A stretch of 64,000 bases of DNA from positions 1 to 64,000 of the forward strand of contig JAXMAO010000002.1 in assembly GCA_046350375.1 (NCBI GenBank), given 5' to 3'. This stretch comes from JAXMAO01 sp046350375 (GTDB lineage Bacteria; Planctomycetota; Phycisphaerae; UBA1845; UTPLA1). The translations under genes were made by a program, and so were the position numbers. The notes under the pieces are model-generated. The model made no database searches and was not told the DNA's origin. It saw nothing but the letters and a program-made list of their open reading frames with translations. Of this stretch, positions 31,668 to 40,800 are shown piece by piece (the first letter of the stretch is position 1; every line of letters begins with the position of its first letter).

Positions 31668-32747
31668 ATGCCGAGCCCGACTCGCGACCAGGTTCTCGAC
31701 GCGCTGCGGCAGGTGCAGGACCCCGAGCTGCACAAGGACCTGGTCACGCTCAACATGGTCAAGGAGGTCGCGATTCTGGACGGGACCGTCCGGCTGGGAA
31801 TCGAGCTGACGACGCCGGCCTGTCCGCTGAAGGAAACGATCGGCAGGGACGTGGAGCGGGCGGTGACGGCGATTCCGGGCGTGCACGCGGTGACGATCGA
31901 CTGGTCGGCGCAGGTGCGGCCGATGGCGCGGCCGGCGCAGTCGCTGCCGGGAGTGAAGAACATCCTGGCGGTCGGCGCGGGCAAGGGGGGCGTGGGCAAG
32001 AGCACGATTGCGGTGATGCTGGCGGCGGGGCTGCACCGCGCCGGGGCGCGGGTGGGGCTGATGGACGCGGACGTGTATGGCCCGTCGATTCCGAAGATGA
32101 CGGGCTGCGAGGCGGCCAAGCCGGCGATCGACGGGGAGAAGATCCTGCCGATCGACGCCCGCGGCATCCGGGTGATGAGCATTGGCTTCATGGTGGAGGC
32201 GGAGCGGGCGATCATCTGGCGCGGGCCGATGGTGCACGGGGTGGTGAAGCAGTTTCTCGACCAGGTGGCGTGGGGCGAGCTGGACTACCTGATCGTCGAT
32301 CTGCCGCCGGGGACGGGCGACGTGCCGCTGACGCTGTCGCAGTCGATTCCGCTGTCGGGCGCGGTGGTGGTCTGCACGCCGCAGGAAGTGGCGCAATTGG
32401 ACGCCGTGCGGGCGTTGCGGATGTATCAGCAGCTCAACGTGGACATTCTGGGCATGGTCGAGAACATGAGCTACTTCATTGCGCCGGACACGGGGCGCGA
32501 GTATGACATCTTCGGGCGCGGGGCGATCGAGCAGACGGCGGCGCGGCTGAAGGTGCCCTACCTGGGGGCGATTCCGATCAACGTGGCGATTCGCGTGGCG
32601 GGCGACCGGGGCAGTCCGTTCGCGGCGTTCGAGCAGGCCGACGGCGCGACGGCCAAGGCGTGCGAGGCGTTTGTCTCGGCGGTGGCCGGGCAGGTGTCGG
32701 TCCGCAACGTGCTGCGCCCGGCGAAGCTGGAACTGAAGATCACTTAG
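31668..32747 (+). CDS. Mrp/ApbC-family P-loop ATPase (Fe-S cluster carrier type)
   Basis: A 359-residue protein with an N-terminal MIP18/DUF59 domain (DPELHKDLVTLNMV, TTPACPLK with Cys52) and a Mrp ATPase domain: deviant Walker A GKGGVGKST (about 105-113), MDADVYGPSIPKM, and LIVDLPPGTGDVPLT. Family members carry Fe-S clusters to apo-proteins. The usual CPxC pair after ENMSYF is missing; here the sequence reads YFIAPDTGREYDIFG. GGAG lies about 8 bases before the ATG. It precedes moaD and moaE, hinting at support for Fe-S-dependent molybdopterin synthesis. Confidence 0.92.
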   Translation: MPSPTRDQVLDALRQVQDPELHKDLVTLNMVKEVAILDGTVRLGIELTTPACPLKETIGRDVERAVTAIPGVHAVTIDWSAQVRPMARPAQSLPGVKNILAVGAGKGGVGKSTIAVMLAAGLHRAGARVGLMDADVYGPSIPKMTGCEAAKPAIDGEKILPIDARGIRVMSIGFMVEAERAIIWRGPMVHGVVKQFLDQVAWGELDYLIVDLPPGTGDVPLTLSQSIPLSGAVVVCTPQEVAQLDAVRALRMYQQLNVDILGMVENMSYFIAPDTGREYDIFGRGAIEQTAARLKVPYLGAIPINVAIRVAGDRGSPFAAFEQADGATAKACEAFVSAVAGQVSVRNVLRPAKLELKIT

Positions 32748-32821
32748 CGCGGCGGCGACGCGCGGCGCACCGCGCTGCGCCGCGGCGAGTGCGCGGAGCG
32801 CGGCGCGGCGGGAATCGGCCG

Positions 32822-33070
32822 ATGGCGGTGCGGATCAGCGTGATGGCCTTTGGCCCGGCGGCCGATGCGCTGGGCGGCGGCGAGCAGTCGCTGTCGCTGG
32901 AGGCGGGGGCGACGGTGGCGCAGCTGGTCGCGCGGCTGATTCGCGAGCGGCCGGCGCTGGGCGGCGTGGCGGGGCTGAGGTTCGCGGTCAATCGCAGCTT
33001 TGCGACGGGCGATCGGCCGCTGGCGGATGGCGACGTAGTGGCGCTGATTCCGCCGGTGTCGGGCGGATAG
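32822..33070 (+). CDS. moaD: Molybdopterin synthase sulfur carrier subunit MoaD
   Basis: An 82-residue ubiquitin-like protein ending in PPVSGG, the exposed Gly-Gly that becomes a thiocarboxylate and donates sulfur to precursor Z. The segment FAVNRSFATGDRPLADGDVVALIPP is the conserved C-terminal half. The moaE gene follows after 10 bp, so both subunits of molybdopterin synthase are made together. It lies 74 bp after the Mrp gene. Confidence 0.93.
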   Translation: MAVRISVMAFGPAADALGGGEQSLSLEAGATVAQLVARLIRERPALGGVAGLRFAVNRSFATGDRPLADGDVVALIPPVSGG

Positions 33071-33080
33071 AATCAGACTC

Positions 33081-33554
33081 ATGTCCAGCGGCCCGCGAGC
33101 GAGTGCAAGTCAGCCGGCGGATGTGACGGCGTCGACGCGGCTGACGCGGGCGCCGATCTCGGCGGCGGCGCTGGCGGCGCCGCTGGTCGTGCCGGCGGGC
33201 GGAGCGATCGTGACGTTTGAGGGGGTCGTGCGCGGGGAGCGGCGCGGTGACGGCGTGTCGCTGGCGGCGCTCGACTACTCGGCCTACGAGGCGATGGCCG
33301 AGGAGATGCTGGCGCGACTGGCGGAGGAGGCGCGGCGGCGGTTCGACGTGCTGGCGGCGGCGTGCGTGCACCGGCTCGGCCGGCTGGAGGTCGGCGCGGT
33401 GTCGGTGGCGGTGGCGGTTTCGGCGGGCCATCGCGGGCCGGCGTTCGATGCGTGTCGCTGGCTGATTGATGCGCTGAAGCGCGACGCGCCGATTTGGAAG
33501 CGCGACTGCTGGGCCGACGGCGGCGAGTCGTGGTCGCCACCCAACGCGAGTTAG
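33081..33554 (+). CDS. moaE: Molybdopterin synthase catalytic subunit MoaE
   Basis: A 157-residue protein forming molybdopterin synthase with MoaD. Motifs are GAIVTFEGVVRG, LDYSAYEAMAEEML, the catalytic-site region HRLGRLEVG, and the signature SAGHRGPAFDACRWLIDALK followed by PIWKRD, which contains the conserved Lys residues. It has a longer, Ala-rich N-terminus than usual. The nth gene starts three bases after its stop. Confidence 0.94.
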   Translation: MSSGPRASASQPADVTASTRLTRAPISAAALAAPLVVPAGGAIVTFEGVVRGERRGDGVSLAALDYSAYEAMAEEMLARLAEEARRRFDVLAAACVHRLGRLEVGAVSVAVAVSAGHRGPAFDACRWLIDALKRDAPIWKRDCWADGGESWSPPNAS

Positions 33555-33556
33555 CC

Positions 33557-34282
33557 ATGCCGGCGGCGAAGCGTGCAACCCGGGGTCGGTTGAAGAAACG
33601 GGCGACGCAGCGCCGCGCGCGGCGCCCGGCGCGACCCGAGCCGGCGCGCGTGCGGGCGATCGTGAAGGCGCTGCACAGGCTCTACCCGGACGCCGAGTGC
33701 GCGCTGCGGCATGGCAGCGCGTGGGAGCTGCTGGCGGCGACCATTCTCTCGGCGCAGTGCACCGACCAGCGCGTCAACCTGGTGACGCCGACGCTGTTTG
33801 CCCGCTATCCGACGCCGGTGGAGATGGCGCGCGCCGAACCGGGCGCGGTGGAGGCGATCATTCAGTCGACCGGGTTCTTTCGCAACAAGACGAAGAGCCT
33901 GATCGGCGCGGCGCGGGCGGTGGTCGAGCGGTTCGGCGGGCGCGTGCCGGAGACGATGGACGAACTGCTGACGCTGCCGGGCGTGGCGCGGAAGACCGCC
34001 AACGTACTCCTCGGCACGTGGTTCGGGCAGAACGCGGGGGTGGTGGTTGATACGCACATCGGCCGGCTGGCGCAGCGGCTGGCGCTGACGTGGTCTGCCC
34101 GGGATGACAAGGACGCGGTGCGGATCGAGCGCGACCTGATGCAGGTGCTGCCGCAGGCGGAGTGGACGTTTGTCGGGCACGCGCTGATCTGGCACGGGCG
34201 GAAGGTGTGCGCGGCGCGGAAGCCGGACTGCGCGCGGTGCGCGCTGGCGGAGAGCTGCCCGTCCGCCGATCGGCCGGGCTGA
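33557..34282 (+). CDS. nth: Endonuclease III (DNA glycosylase/AP lyase)
   Basis: Base-excision repair enzyme removing oxidised pyrimidines. The 241 residues include a basic N-terminal tail of about 30, then ILSAQCTDQRVN, STGFFRNKTKSLI, the helix-hairpin-helix LPGVARKTANVLLG with the catalytic Lys, and the catalytic Asp in VVDTHIGRL. The C-terminal 4Fe-4S ligands follow the exact C-x6-C-x2-C-x5-C spacing (CAARKPDCARCALAESC). The stop abuts that of the convergent STAS gene with no spacer. Confidence 0.96.
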   Translation: MPAAKRATRGRLKKRATQRRARRPARPEPARVRAIVKALHRLYPDAECALRHGSAWELLAATILSAQCTDQRVNLVTPTLFARYPTPVEMARAEPGAVEAIIQSTGFFRNKTKSLIGAARAVVERFGGRVPETMDELLTLPGVARKTANVLLGTWFGQNAGVVVDTHIGRLAQRLALTWSARDDKDAVRIERDLMQVLPQAEWTFVGHALIWHGRKVCAARKPDCARCALAESCPSADRPG

Positions 34283-34609
34283 CTAGCGCGCGATGGCGTC
34301 GACGCTTGCGGCGACTTCGAAGAACTGGTCCAGCTTGGTCGTTCGCAGGATTTCGGCGACGAACAGCGACGGGTTTACAATCACCACGCGGCCCGACTGG
34401 CTGTTGACCATGGCGGTGACGCGGACCAGCGCCCCCAGCCCGGCCGAGCTGAGATAGTTCAGCGCTTGGAGATCGAGGGCGATCTGGCGCTTCCCGGCGT
34501 CGACCAGGCCGGCGACGCGCGCCGCGAACTCGTCGTCCACCTGGTGGGTCAGCTCGCCGGTCAGCACCAGCACCACCCAGTCGCCGCGTTCATCGACGTC
34601 CATTCGCAT
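34283..34609 (-). CDS. STAS-domain anti-sigma factor antagonist
   Basis: A 108-residue single STAS domain. The conserved segment LNYLSSAGLGALVRV holds the Ser that partner kinases phosphorylate in SpoIIAA/RsbV-type antagonists. When unphosphorylated, such proteins bind the anti-sigma kinase and free the sigma factor. No partner kinase is adjacent. AGGAG lies 8 bases before the ATG at 34609. Confidence 0.9.
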   Translation of the reverse strand: MRMDVDERGDWVVLVLTGELTHQVDDEFAARVAGLVDAGKRQIALDLQALNYLSSAGLGALVRVTAMVNSQSGRVVIVNPSLFVAEILRTTKLDQFFEVAASVDAIAR

Positions 34610-34652
34610 GCGCTGCGCTCCTGCGCGGCCCGAGTCCGGTGGCGGCCCCCCG

Positions 34653-35534
34653 CTACTCGGCGCGCTCCAGTTGCACACCCTTGGCGCCGGCCACCGCCCG
34701 CCAGGTGGGCCAGTTCGGGTCCTGCCCGAGCAGCAGCGTATACCCCCCGGCGAGCGCTTCGTCGAGGATGAGCCGCTTTTTCAGCATGTTCCCGAACGGG
34801 TCCAGGTCGTACGCCATGTTGTATCGCAACCCGACGTGGGCCGCAGTGGGGACCAGGTCGGCGGTGTGCAGCAGCGTGCGACCGCCGCCGCGGATGACGA
34901 CCCCCTGCTGGTGACGGGTGTGGCCGGGCAGCGGGCGGACCGAGACACCGGGGGCGATCTCGGCCTCGCCATCGACCGGCGCCAGCACGCCGGCGGCCTC
35001 GAGCGGCTCGAGATTTTCGCGGCGATAGGTGCCGGTCATGACGGCGTGGCCGGTGGTCGCGTCGGCCCATTCGCCTTTCTGCACGACGACCCGCGCGCGG
35101 GGGAAGGTCGGTCGCGGGGTTTCGCCCGGCACGGCGCGGGTGATGCCGCCGGCATGGTCGAAGTGCAGGTGGGTGAGGATGACGGTGTCGATCGAGGCCG
35201 GGTCGACGCCGGCGGCGGCGAGCGAGTCGAGCAGCCAATATTCGGAGATCGCAAAGATCGAGCGCTCCTTGTCGTCGTACTTGCTGCCGACGCCGCTCTC
35301 GATGAGCAGTCGCCGGCCGGCGGTTTCGACGAGCAGGCAGGTGGTGGTGAGCGGGACGCGGTTGGAGGCGTCGGGTGTGGCGAGGCGCTCCCAGAGCGGC
35401 CGGGGGATGATGCCGAACATGGCGCCGCCGTCGAGGCTGAGTCGGCCGCCGTTGAGGAAGGTGACGCGCGTGTCGCCGAGGATGAGCGGCGGGCGCGACG
35501 AACCGGGGCGAGCGAGGTCGGCGGGGGCGTTCAC
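34653..35534 (-). CDS. Metallo-beta-lactamase-fold hydrolase
   Basis: A 293-residue cytoplasmic enzyme with the two-metal site THLHFDHAGG (HxHxDH), a further His in PLPGHTRHQQGVVI and Asp/His in LLHTADLVPTAAHVG. This is the pattern of quorum-quenching lactonase/methyl-parathion-hydrolase-like proteins, but the substrate is open. I took GTG at 35534 because the conserved fold starts soon after; no good SD was found, so the start is uncertain. It lies 43 bp upstream of the STAS gene on the same strand. Confidence 0.88.
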   Translation of the reverse strand: MNAPADLARPGSSRPPLILGDTRVTFLNGGRLSLDGGAMFGIIPRPLWERLATPDASNRVPLTTTCLLVETAGRRLLIESGVGSKYDDKERSIFAISEYWLLDSLAAAGVDPASIDTVILTHLHFDHAGGITRAVPGETPRPTFPRARVVVQKGEWADATTGHAVMTGTYRRENLEPLEAAGVLAPVDGEAEIAPGVSVRPLPGHTRHQQGVVIRGGGRTLLHTADLVPTAAHVGLRYNMAYDLDPFGNMLKKRLILDEALAGGYTLLLGQDPNWPTWRAVAGAKGVQLERAE

Positions 35535-35692
35535 TCGGGCATGGTATTCGGCCCGACGGCGGGACGGCAAACCGCCGTCAGCGAAGAAAGGCTGGAAACG
35601 ATCGCATTTTCGGAACCTGCTCGCTACACTCCAGACGCCACCCGGGAGTCGGCCGCGGGCGGCTTGTAATCCGGGCTGCGGCATGCAATAGT

Positions 35693-37621
35693 ATGAACAG
35701 TCCCCCGCAGCAGAGACCGAGGCGAGCTTCCCCGCCCGCACCGCGCCTCGCGATCGCCCTAGATTCGGCCGGCGCAGACCCTCCACCGCTGGCCGCGAGC
35801 CCGGACCGCATGGCAGACGCCGCACTGAGCTCTTCGCACGATGAGCGCCTGACGGTCGCTCCGCGCATGGTGGAGCGGGCCGGGTATGTGTGGTGCGTGC
35901 TGCCCGACGCCGCGGAACTGGTGGACGGCGACGGGGTCGATTTCGCGGCGCTGGTCGAGGGGCCGGGCATCCGGCGAATCAAGCGGAACGGGCAGCGCGA
36001 CGTGTGGCGGCTGGACGTTCGCTGCGGCAGCTACTTTCTGAAGCGCTATCGGAACGAGTCGCTGGCCTCGCGGCTGAAGACGGCGTTGCGCGGGCCGGTG
36101 GCCGAGCTGGAGTGGAGCGCCGGGCATTACGCGGCGCGGCACGGCATCGCGGCGGTGCGCCCGGTGGCGTATGCGTGGCGCGGCACGCACCGGTGGTCGG
36201 CGCGGTCGCTGCTGGTCACGCGGGCAGTGCCGGGGGCGATGCCGCTGTGCGACTACTGGCTGTCGGTTCGCGATCAGCCGACCCGCGCCGGGGCGATGAC
36301 GCGCGGCGTGGCGCGGCTGGTGGCGCGGGCGCATCAGTGCGGCTTTCATCACCTCGACATGCACGCCGGGAACATCATCGTGCAGACCGAGGGCGCGGGC
36401 GCGCCGCGGCCGATGTTCGTCGATCTGCACAACGCGCGGATCGGCGCGTCGGTGCGGCCGCGGGCGATCGTCGCCAACCTGGCGCAGCTCAACCAGTGGT
36501 TCCGCCGGCATGCGACGCGCGCCCAGCGCCTGCGATTTCTGAAGGCCTATCTGGTGGCGCGCGACGAGTTCGCCCAGGCGAGCCCGTTTGCGCGGAACTG
36601 GCACATCGAGCCGCGGACGCTGCTGGCGACGCTGGCGCTGGCCGCGCGGCGGCACGCCGAGCGGCTGTGGGCGAAGCGCGACCGGCGGTCGATGCGCTCG
36701 GGGCGATACTTCGCCCGCATTCAGCTGCGCAATGGCTGGACGGGGCACGCCGCCCTGGTGACCAAGCATCCGCGGGCCGGGTCGCGCGTGTCGCACCTGG
36801 TATGCGAGCCGGCGCAGTGGGCCGAATGGCTGGCGGCGCCCGAGTCGTGGGTGGCGCCGCAGAACACCACGGTGCTGAAGGATTCACACAGCGCCCGCGT
36901 CTGCCGGGCGACGCTGCCGACCGATCCGCCGCTGCCGATCATCGCCAAGCGGCCGATTCCGCGGTCGTTGTTCAAGCGCCTGCTGTATTGGATTGGCCCG
37001 TCGCGGAACCGCCGGGCCTGGCGCCGCGCGAACATGCTGCTGCATCGCGACTTGCCGGCGGCACAGCCGCTGGCGCTGGTCGAGCGGCGGACGCTGGGGC
37101 TGTGGCGGCGTGACAGCATTCTGCTGACAGAGTTCGTTGAGAACGCGGTAGACCTCGAGGCGTTCCTGGTGCGCGAACTGCCGCGGCAGCCGTCGGACGT
37201 GCAGCGCCGCATGAAGGACCGGCTGATCGGCGCGGTGGTGTCGCTGGTGGTCGACCTGGCCGAGCGCGGCTTTGCCCATCGCGATTTCAAGGCGCCCAAC
37301 ATCCTGGTTCGATGGGACTCGCCGTACACCGGTCCGGCCGAGCTGGTGCTGATCGACATGGATGGCGTCAGCCATCGCGGTGGGGTGCAGCGCGCGGCCG
37401 CGCGGCGGGCGCTTGTTCGGCTGAGCGTCAGCCTGGCGGACGTGGGGCTGGTGACGCGGACCGACCGGGCGCGGGCGCTGCGGGGCTTCCTGATTCACTC
37501 TGGCCAGGCGCGGGCCGAGTGGACGCGGGAATGGGGCGCGTGGCAGGCCGAGTCGGACGCGAAAGCTGACGAGAAGGATGCGCGGCGCGACTGGAAGCTT
37601 GCGCGGTACGGACGGGCGTAG
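35693..37621 (+). CDS. Double lipopolysaccharide-kinase-like (WaaP/Kdo kinase family) protein
   Basis: A 642-residue protein with two tandem kinase-like domains. The first (about residues 90-330) has FLKRYRNES for the Lys, catalytic HLDMHAGNIIV and metal-binding FVDLHNAR. The second (about 350-620) has IIAKRPIPRSLFKRLLYWIGPS, HRDFKAPNILV and LIDMDGVSHRG. Both catalytic sets look intact. WaaP-type kinases phosphorylate lipid A core sugars in Gram-negative envelopes. A fusion of two suggests two phosphorylation sites or one regulatory half. It stands alone, facing the dockerin gene. Confidence 0.82.
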   Translation: MNSPPQQRPRRASPPAPRLAIALDSAGADPPPLAASPDRMADAALSSSHDERLTVAPRMVERAGYVWCVLPDAAELVDGDGVDFAALVEGPGIRRIKRNGQRDVWRLDVRCGSYFLKRYRNESLASRLKTALRGPVAELEWSAGHYAARHGIAAVRPVAYAWRGTHRWSARSLLVTRAVPGAMPLCDYWLSVRDQPTRAGAMTRGVARLVARAHQCGFHHLDMHAGNIIVQTEGAGAPRPMFVDLHNARIGASVRPRAIVANLAQLNQWFRRHATRAQRLRFLKAYLVARDEFAQASPFARNWHIEPRTLLATLALAARRHAERLWAKRDRRSMRSGRYFARIQLRNGWTGHAALVTKHPRAGSRVSHLVCEPAQWAEWLAAPESWVAPQNTTVLKDSHSARVCRATLPTDPPLPIIAKRPIPRSLFKRLLYWIGPSRNRRAWRRANMLLHRDLPAAQPLALVERRTLGLWRRDSILLTEFVENAVDLEAFLVRELPRQPSDVQRRMKDRLIGAVVSLVVDLAERGFAHRDFKAPNILVRWDSPYTGPAELVLIDMDGVSHRGGVQRAAARRALVRLSVSLADVGLVTRTDRARALRGFLIHSGQARAEWTREWGAWQAESDAKADEKDARRDWKLARYGRA

Positions 37622-37786
37622 CGGCGGGCCGGTCTTCATTTCTCTGACGACTTGAGCTCAATGAAAACCGCGGTGCGCAGCCGGTGCGCGCGAGCGGCCC
37701 GCGCGTGCAACACGCGACGAGAGGTTGGCGCGGCGCGGCATGCGCGCCAGCCGCCACGCGGTGATGGGCGGCGGCCGGCTGTCGCG

Positions 37787-37829
37787 CGCAAAAAGAAACC
37801 GGCCCCGGTGGAAGATCCACCAGGGCCGG
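37787..37829 (-). terminator. Rho-independent terminator of the dockerin gene
   Basis: Arms at 37799-37812 and 37816-37829 form a 14-bp stem with one mismatch and a 3-base loop. On the minus strand the hairpin is followed by GGTTTCTTTTTG. It lies about 60 bp past the stop of the 6.9-kb gene. Confidence 0.85.
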
Positions 37830-37891
37830 TCGGTCGTCGAGGGATAGGCCCGATCGCCGAGGCGATCGGGAGGTTCAACTGCGCTCCGTCC

Positions 37892-40800
37892 TTACGGACA
37901 GGTCGGGTTGCTGTCACCCGGCGGGTTCCTGCCGAGCAGCTCGGCAATGAACGTTCCGATGTCCGCCGTGGTGATGGTCCCGCTGCCGTTCAGGTCGGCA
38001 CACTGGCAGCCAGCCGTGATGGCCGGGCCATTGATCAGACAGCGTACGAAGCCCTGGATGTCGTTGCCACGGACGGCGTTGTCACCGTTGACATCGCCCT
38101 GGCAGGTCGCACAAGCCGGGATTTCGCAGCTATCCGGGATGCCGTTCGTGTTGGCATCCGCCGCCGTACAGGCCGGGGTGTCGCAGTAATCGTCGCTCTC
38201 ATCGATGCGGACGTTGTCCACGAAGATGCCACCCGGCATCGTGAACGGGTTGGGCGAGATCTGGTTGTTGTAGACCAGGCTCACCGTCCGCATGTTCGTG
38301 GAGCCGTAATCGCCGACCAGGATCGAACCTTCGCCGGCGTCGACAAAGTCGCCGTCGGGCGGGCTGGACCGATCGAGGCCGATGAGGACGTTGCTTCCGC
38401 GATTGTCGAAGCCGCCCGTGGTCGAGCTGCTGCACAGATCAGTCCGGACGCAAATCCGCATACAGGCGTTCTCAGCCCACGTCGCGCCGGGGATCGGCGT
38501 GAACGCGATGGCGCCGGTCGTGGTCAACGCGAAGCCAACCTGCACTTCGTTCTGCTGCAGGAAGCCCTTCGACTGGAGGGCCGAGTCGAAGTCGTTCGTG
38601 TAGTTCAGGCCGGCCCGTCGGAACGAGACCTCGGCCACCACGAACGTATCGCCGGCCAACTCAATCCGCAGCGTTGACTTACCGGGCTGGATGAGGATGT
38701 CGCTGTAGTACGTCTGGCGCGACAGGTGAGCGACATCGTCGCCCAGGCCGTACGTGCCGGACGTGAGGGCCCAGGCGCCCGAGCTGTCGGTCGGCAGCGC
38801 CGGATCCACGAACAGACCGATCGACCGCTCGTTGCCGCCCACGACCGGGCAGAACGCCGCGGCCGAGACCTGCGCCGAAAGGCCGGTCGGAACCAGGGCG
38901 GAGGTGATCGTCCAGCCCGGAGCGCCGTCCGCGAGCGGATCGGTGGTGGGCTGACCGATGACCGACGCCGGGAACTGGAAGTTCGGCGGCGGCGGAGTGG
39001 CCACGGTTTCCATCGTGTGGAACATGCGATTGATCGTCTGCTGCACGCCCACTTCGCACTCGTCCGGAATGTTGTTGCTGTTGCAATCCGTCGAGCACGG
39101 CTGAGTGGTCGGCTGCGTCGTCGACGTTATCGGCAGCGAGACCGGAGCGAAGGTGCTCCCGCCCGTGCAGGCGATATCGCAGAGATCCGGAACGTGGTTC
39201 CAGTTGCAGTCGAGCTCGGCGCCGATCGGCTGCAGGCGGCAGCCGTTCTTGGTCGAGCCACTGCAGGTCGCCAGGAGCGGATCGAACGGGGTGGCCACGA
39301 AGAAGGCCAGGTTGTCCCACTCGCATCCGATCGGGTTGGCGGCCGACGCGGCCGTGTCACCGGTACCGATGCTGATCTTCGTCGGGCGCAACGGGCGGTC
39401 GCCCGCGGGGCCGTCGGTGCGGACCAGCGTGAAGCTGCTGCCGGTGCCGGTGGTATCGAGGAACAGGTTGATGGGCGTCGCATTCTGCGTGTTGATGTCG
39501 TCGAGCTCGACGCGGAACCGGACACACGTGTTGAACGGCACCTGATCGCCGAACGTCACGATGCCCTGATCGCTGAACGTCCAGATACCGATGCCGGTAT
39601 CGGTCGCATTGATCTTCCGCAGACGCAGACCCCAGATGAGGTTTGCGCCCGAGTTATCGACGAGCCAGCACGACTCGCGATCGTTGACCGTCTCGCCCGA
39701 ATCCGCACGGAAGGTACCCTCGATGCGGGTCAGGCCGGCGACGGCGTTGTTCATCTTCGGGCTCTGGTAGCCATAGGACCAGAACGTGCTCGATCCGGCG
39801 GCGGCATCCTTGGTCAGGTAGAGCCAGCGGCCGCTGAAGCCGGAGCAGACGAAGGCCGACGGCAAGGTCTGGGTGATCTGACCACCGGTCGTCGGGCTGA
39901 GCCGCGGCGGGCCGATGATCTGGAACTTATCACCGAAGACCAGGTCCCAACCCTGCTGACCCGGGGTGGGCTCAGGCAGGTTGCCCGGATCCAACAGGCC
40001 GACGTTGTAGTTCGGCGCGTTGAAGTCGATCGCACCATTCACGATGGTGGCGAAACCGGGGTTGTTGATGTTGGGAGCGGCCACGAAGACACCCTGCGTC
40101 TCGCAGGTGTCGGGGATGCGGTTGCTGTTGCAGTCGAGCAGCGGGTTGCCGGCAACCTGGCACGGATCGATGGTGCCGTTGTTGTCGCAATCCGACTGGC
40201 AGATATCCGGCTGCAAGTTGGTGTCGCAGTCTGCAAACGTACCGCCATGACCGACCACGTCGCACGGGTCGATGATGCCGTTGGTGTTGCAGTCCGGCTC
40301 ACACTCGTCCGGAATCTGGTTCGAGTTGCAGTCCGGGCAGGTCGGACAGATGCTCGGCACCTCGCAGAGGTCGGGGATGCCGTTGCTGTTGCAATCCTGC
40401 GCCGCACCGCTGGCAATCTCGTCTGCATCGTCGATCGTGTTGCCGTTGCAATCCTTGTTCTGGTACATGACCCAGTAGAGACAGCGGCCCAGAGCATAAG
40501 GATTGGTCGTCACGAGCGTGGTCGGCAAGCCGATGCCGAACACGTCGAGGTTGTTCTTCAGCAGGAAGCCAGCGTCGATCGTACCGCCCGGATAGTCCTG
40601 GCCATCCGGCTGGCGGCAGATCTGGGTGATCGTGCCGGTGACGCCGTTCGGGTCGTCATAGCCGACCTTGGCGGCGAAGACACGATCGACGACCGACGCA
40701 CCCAGGGTCGTGATGAGCTGACCCGTCTCGCACGACAGACCCGGGGCCTTCGTGCCGAGCAGGACGTTCAGCTTGGTCAGGACCGACGGGTCGTTGGCCG

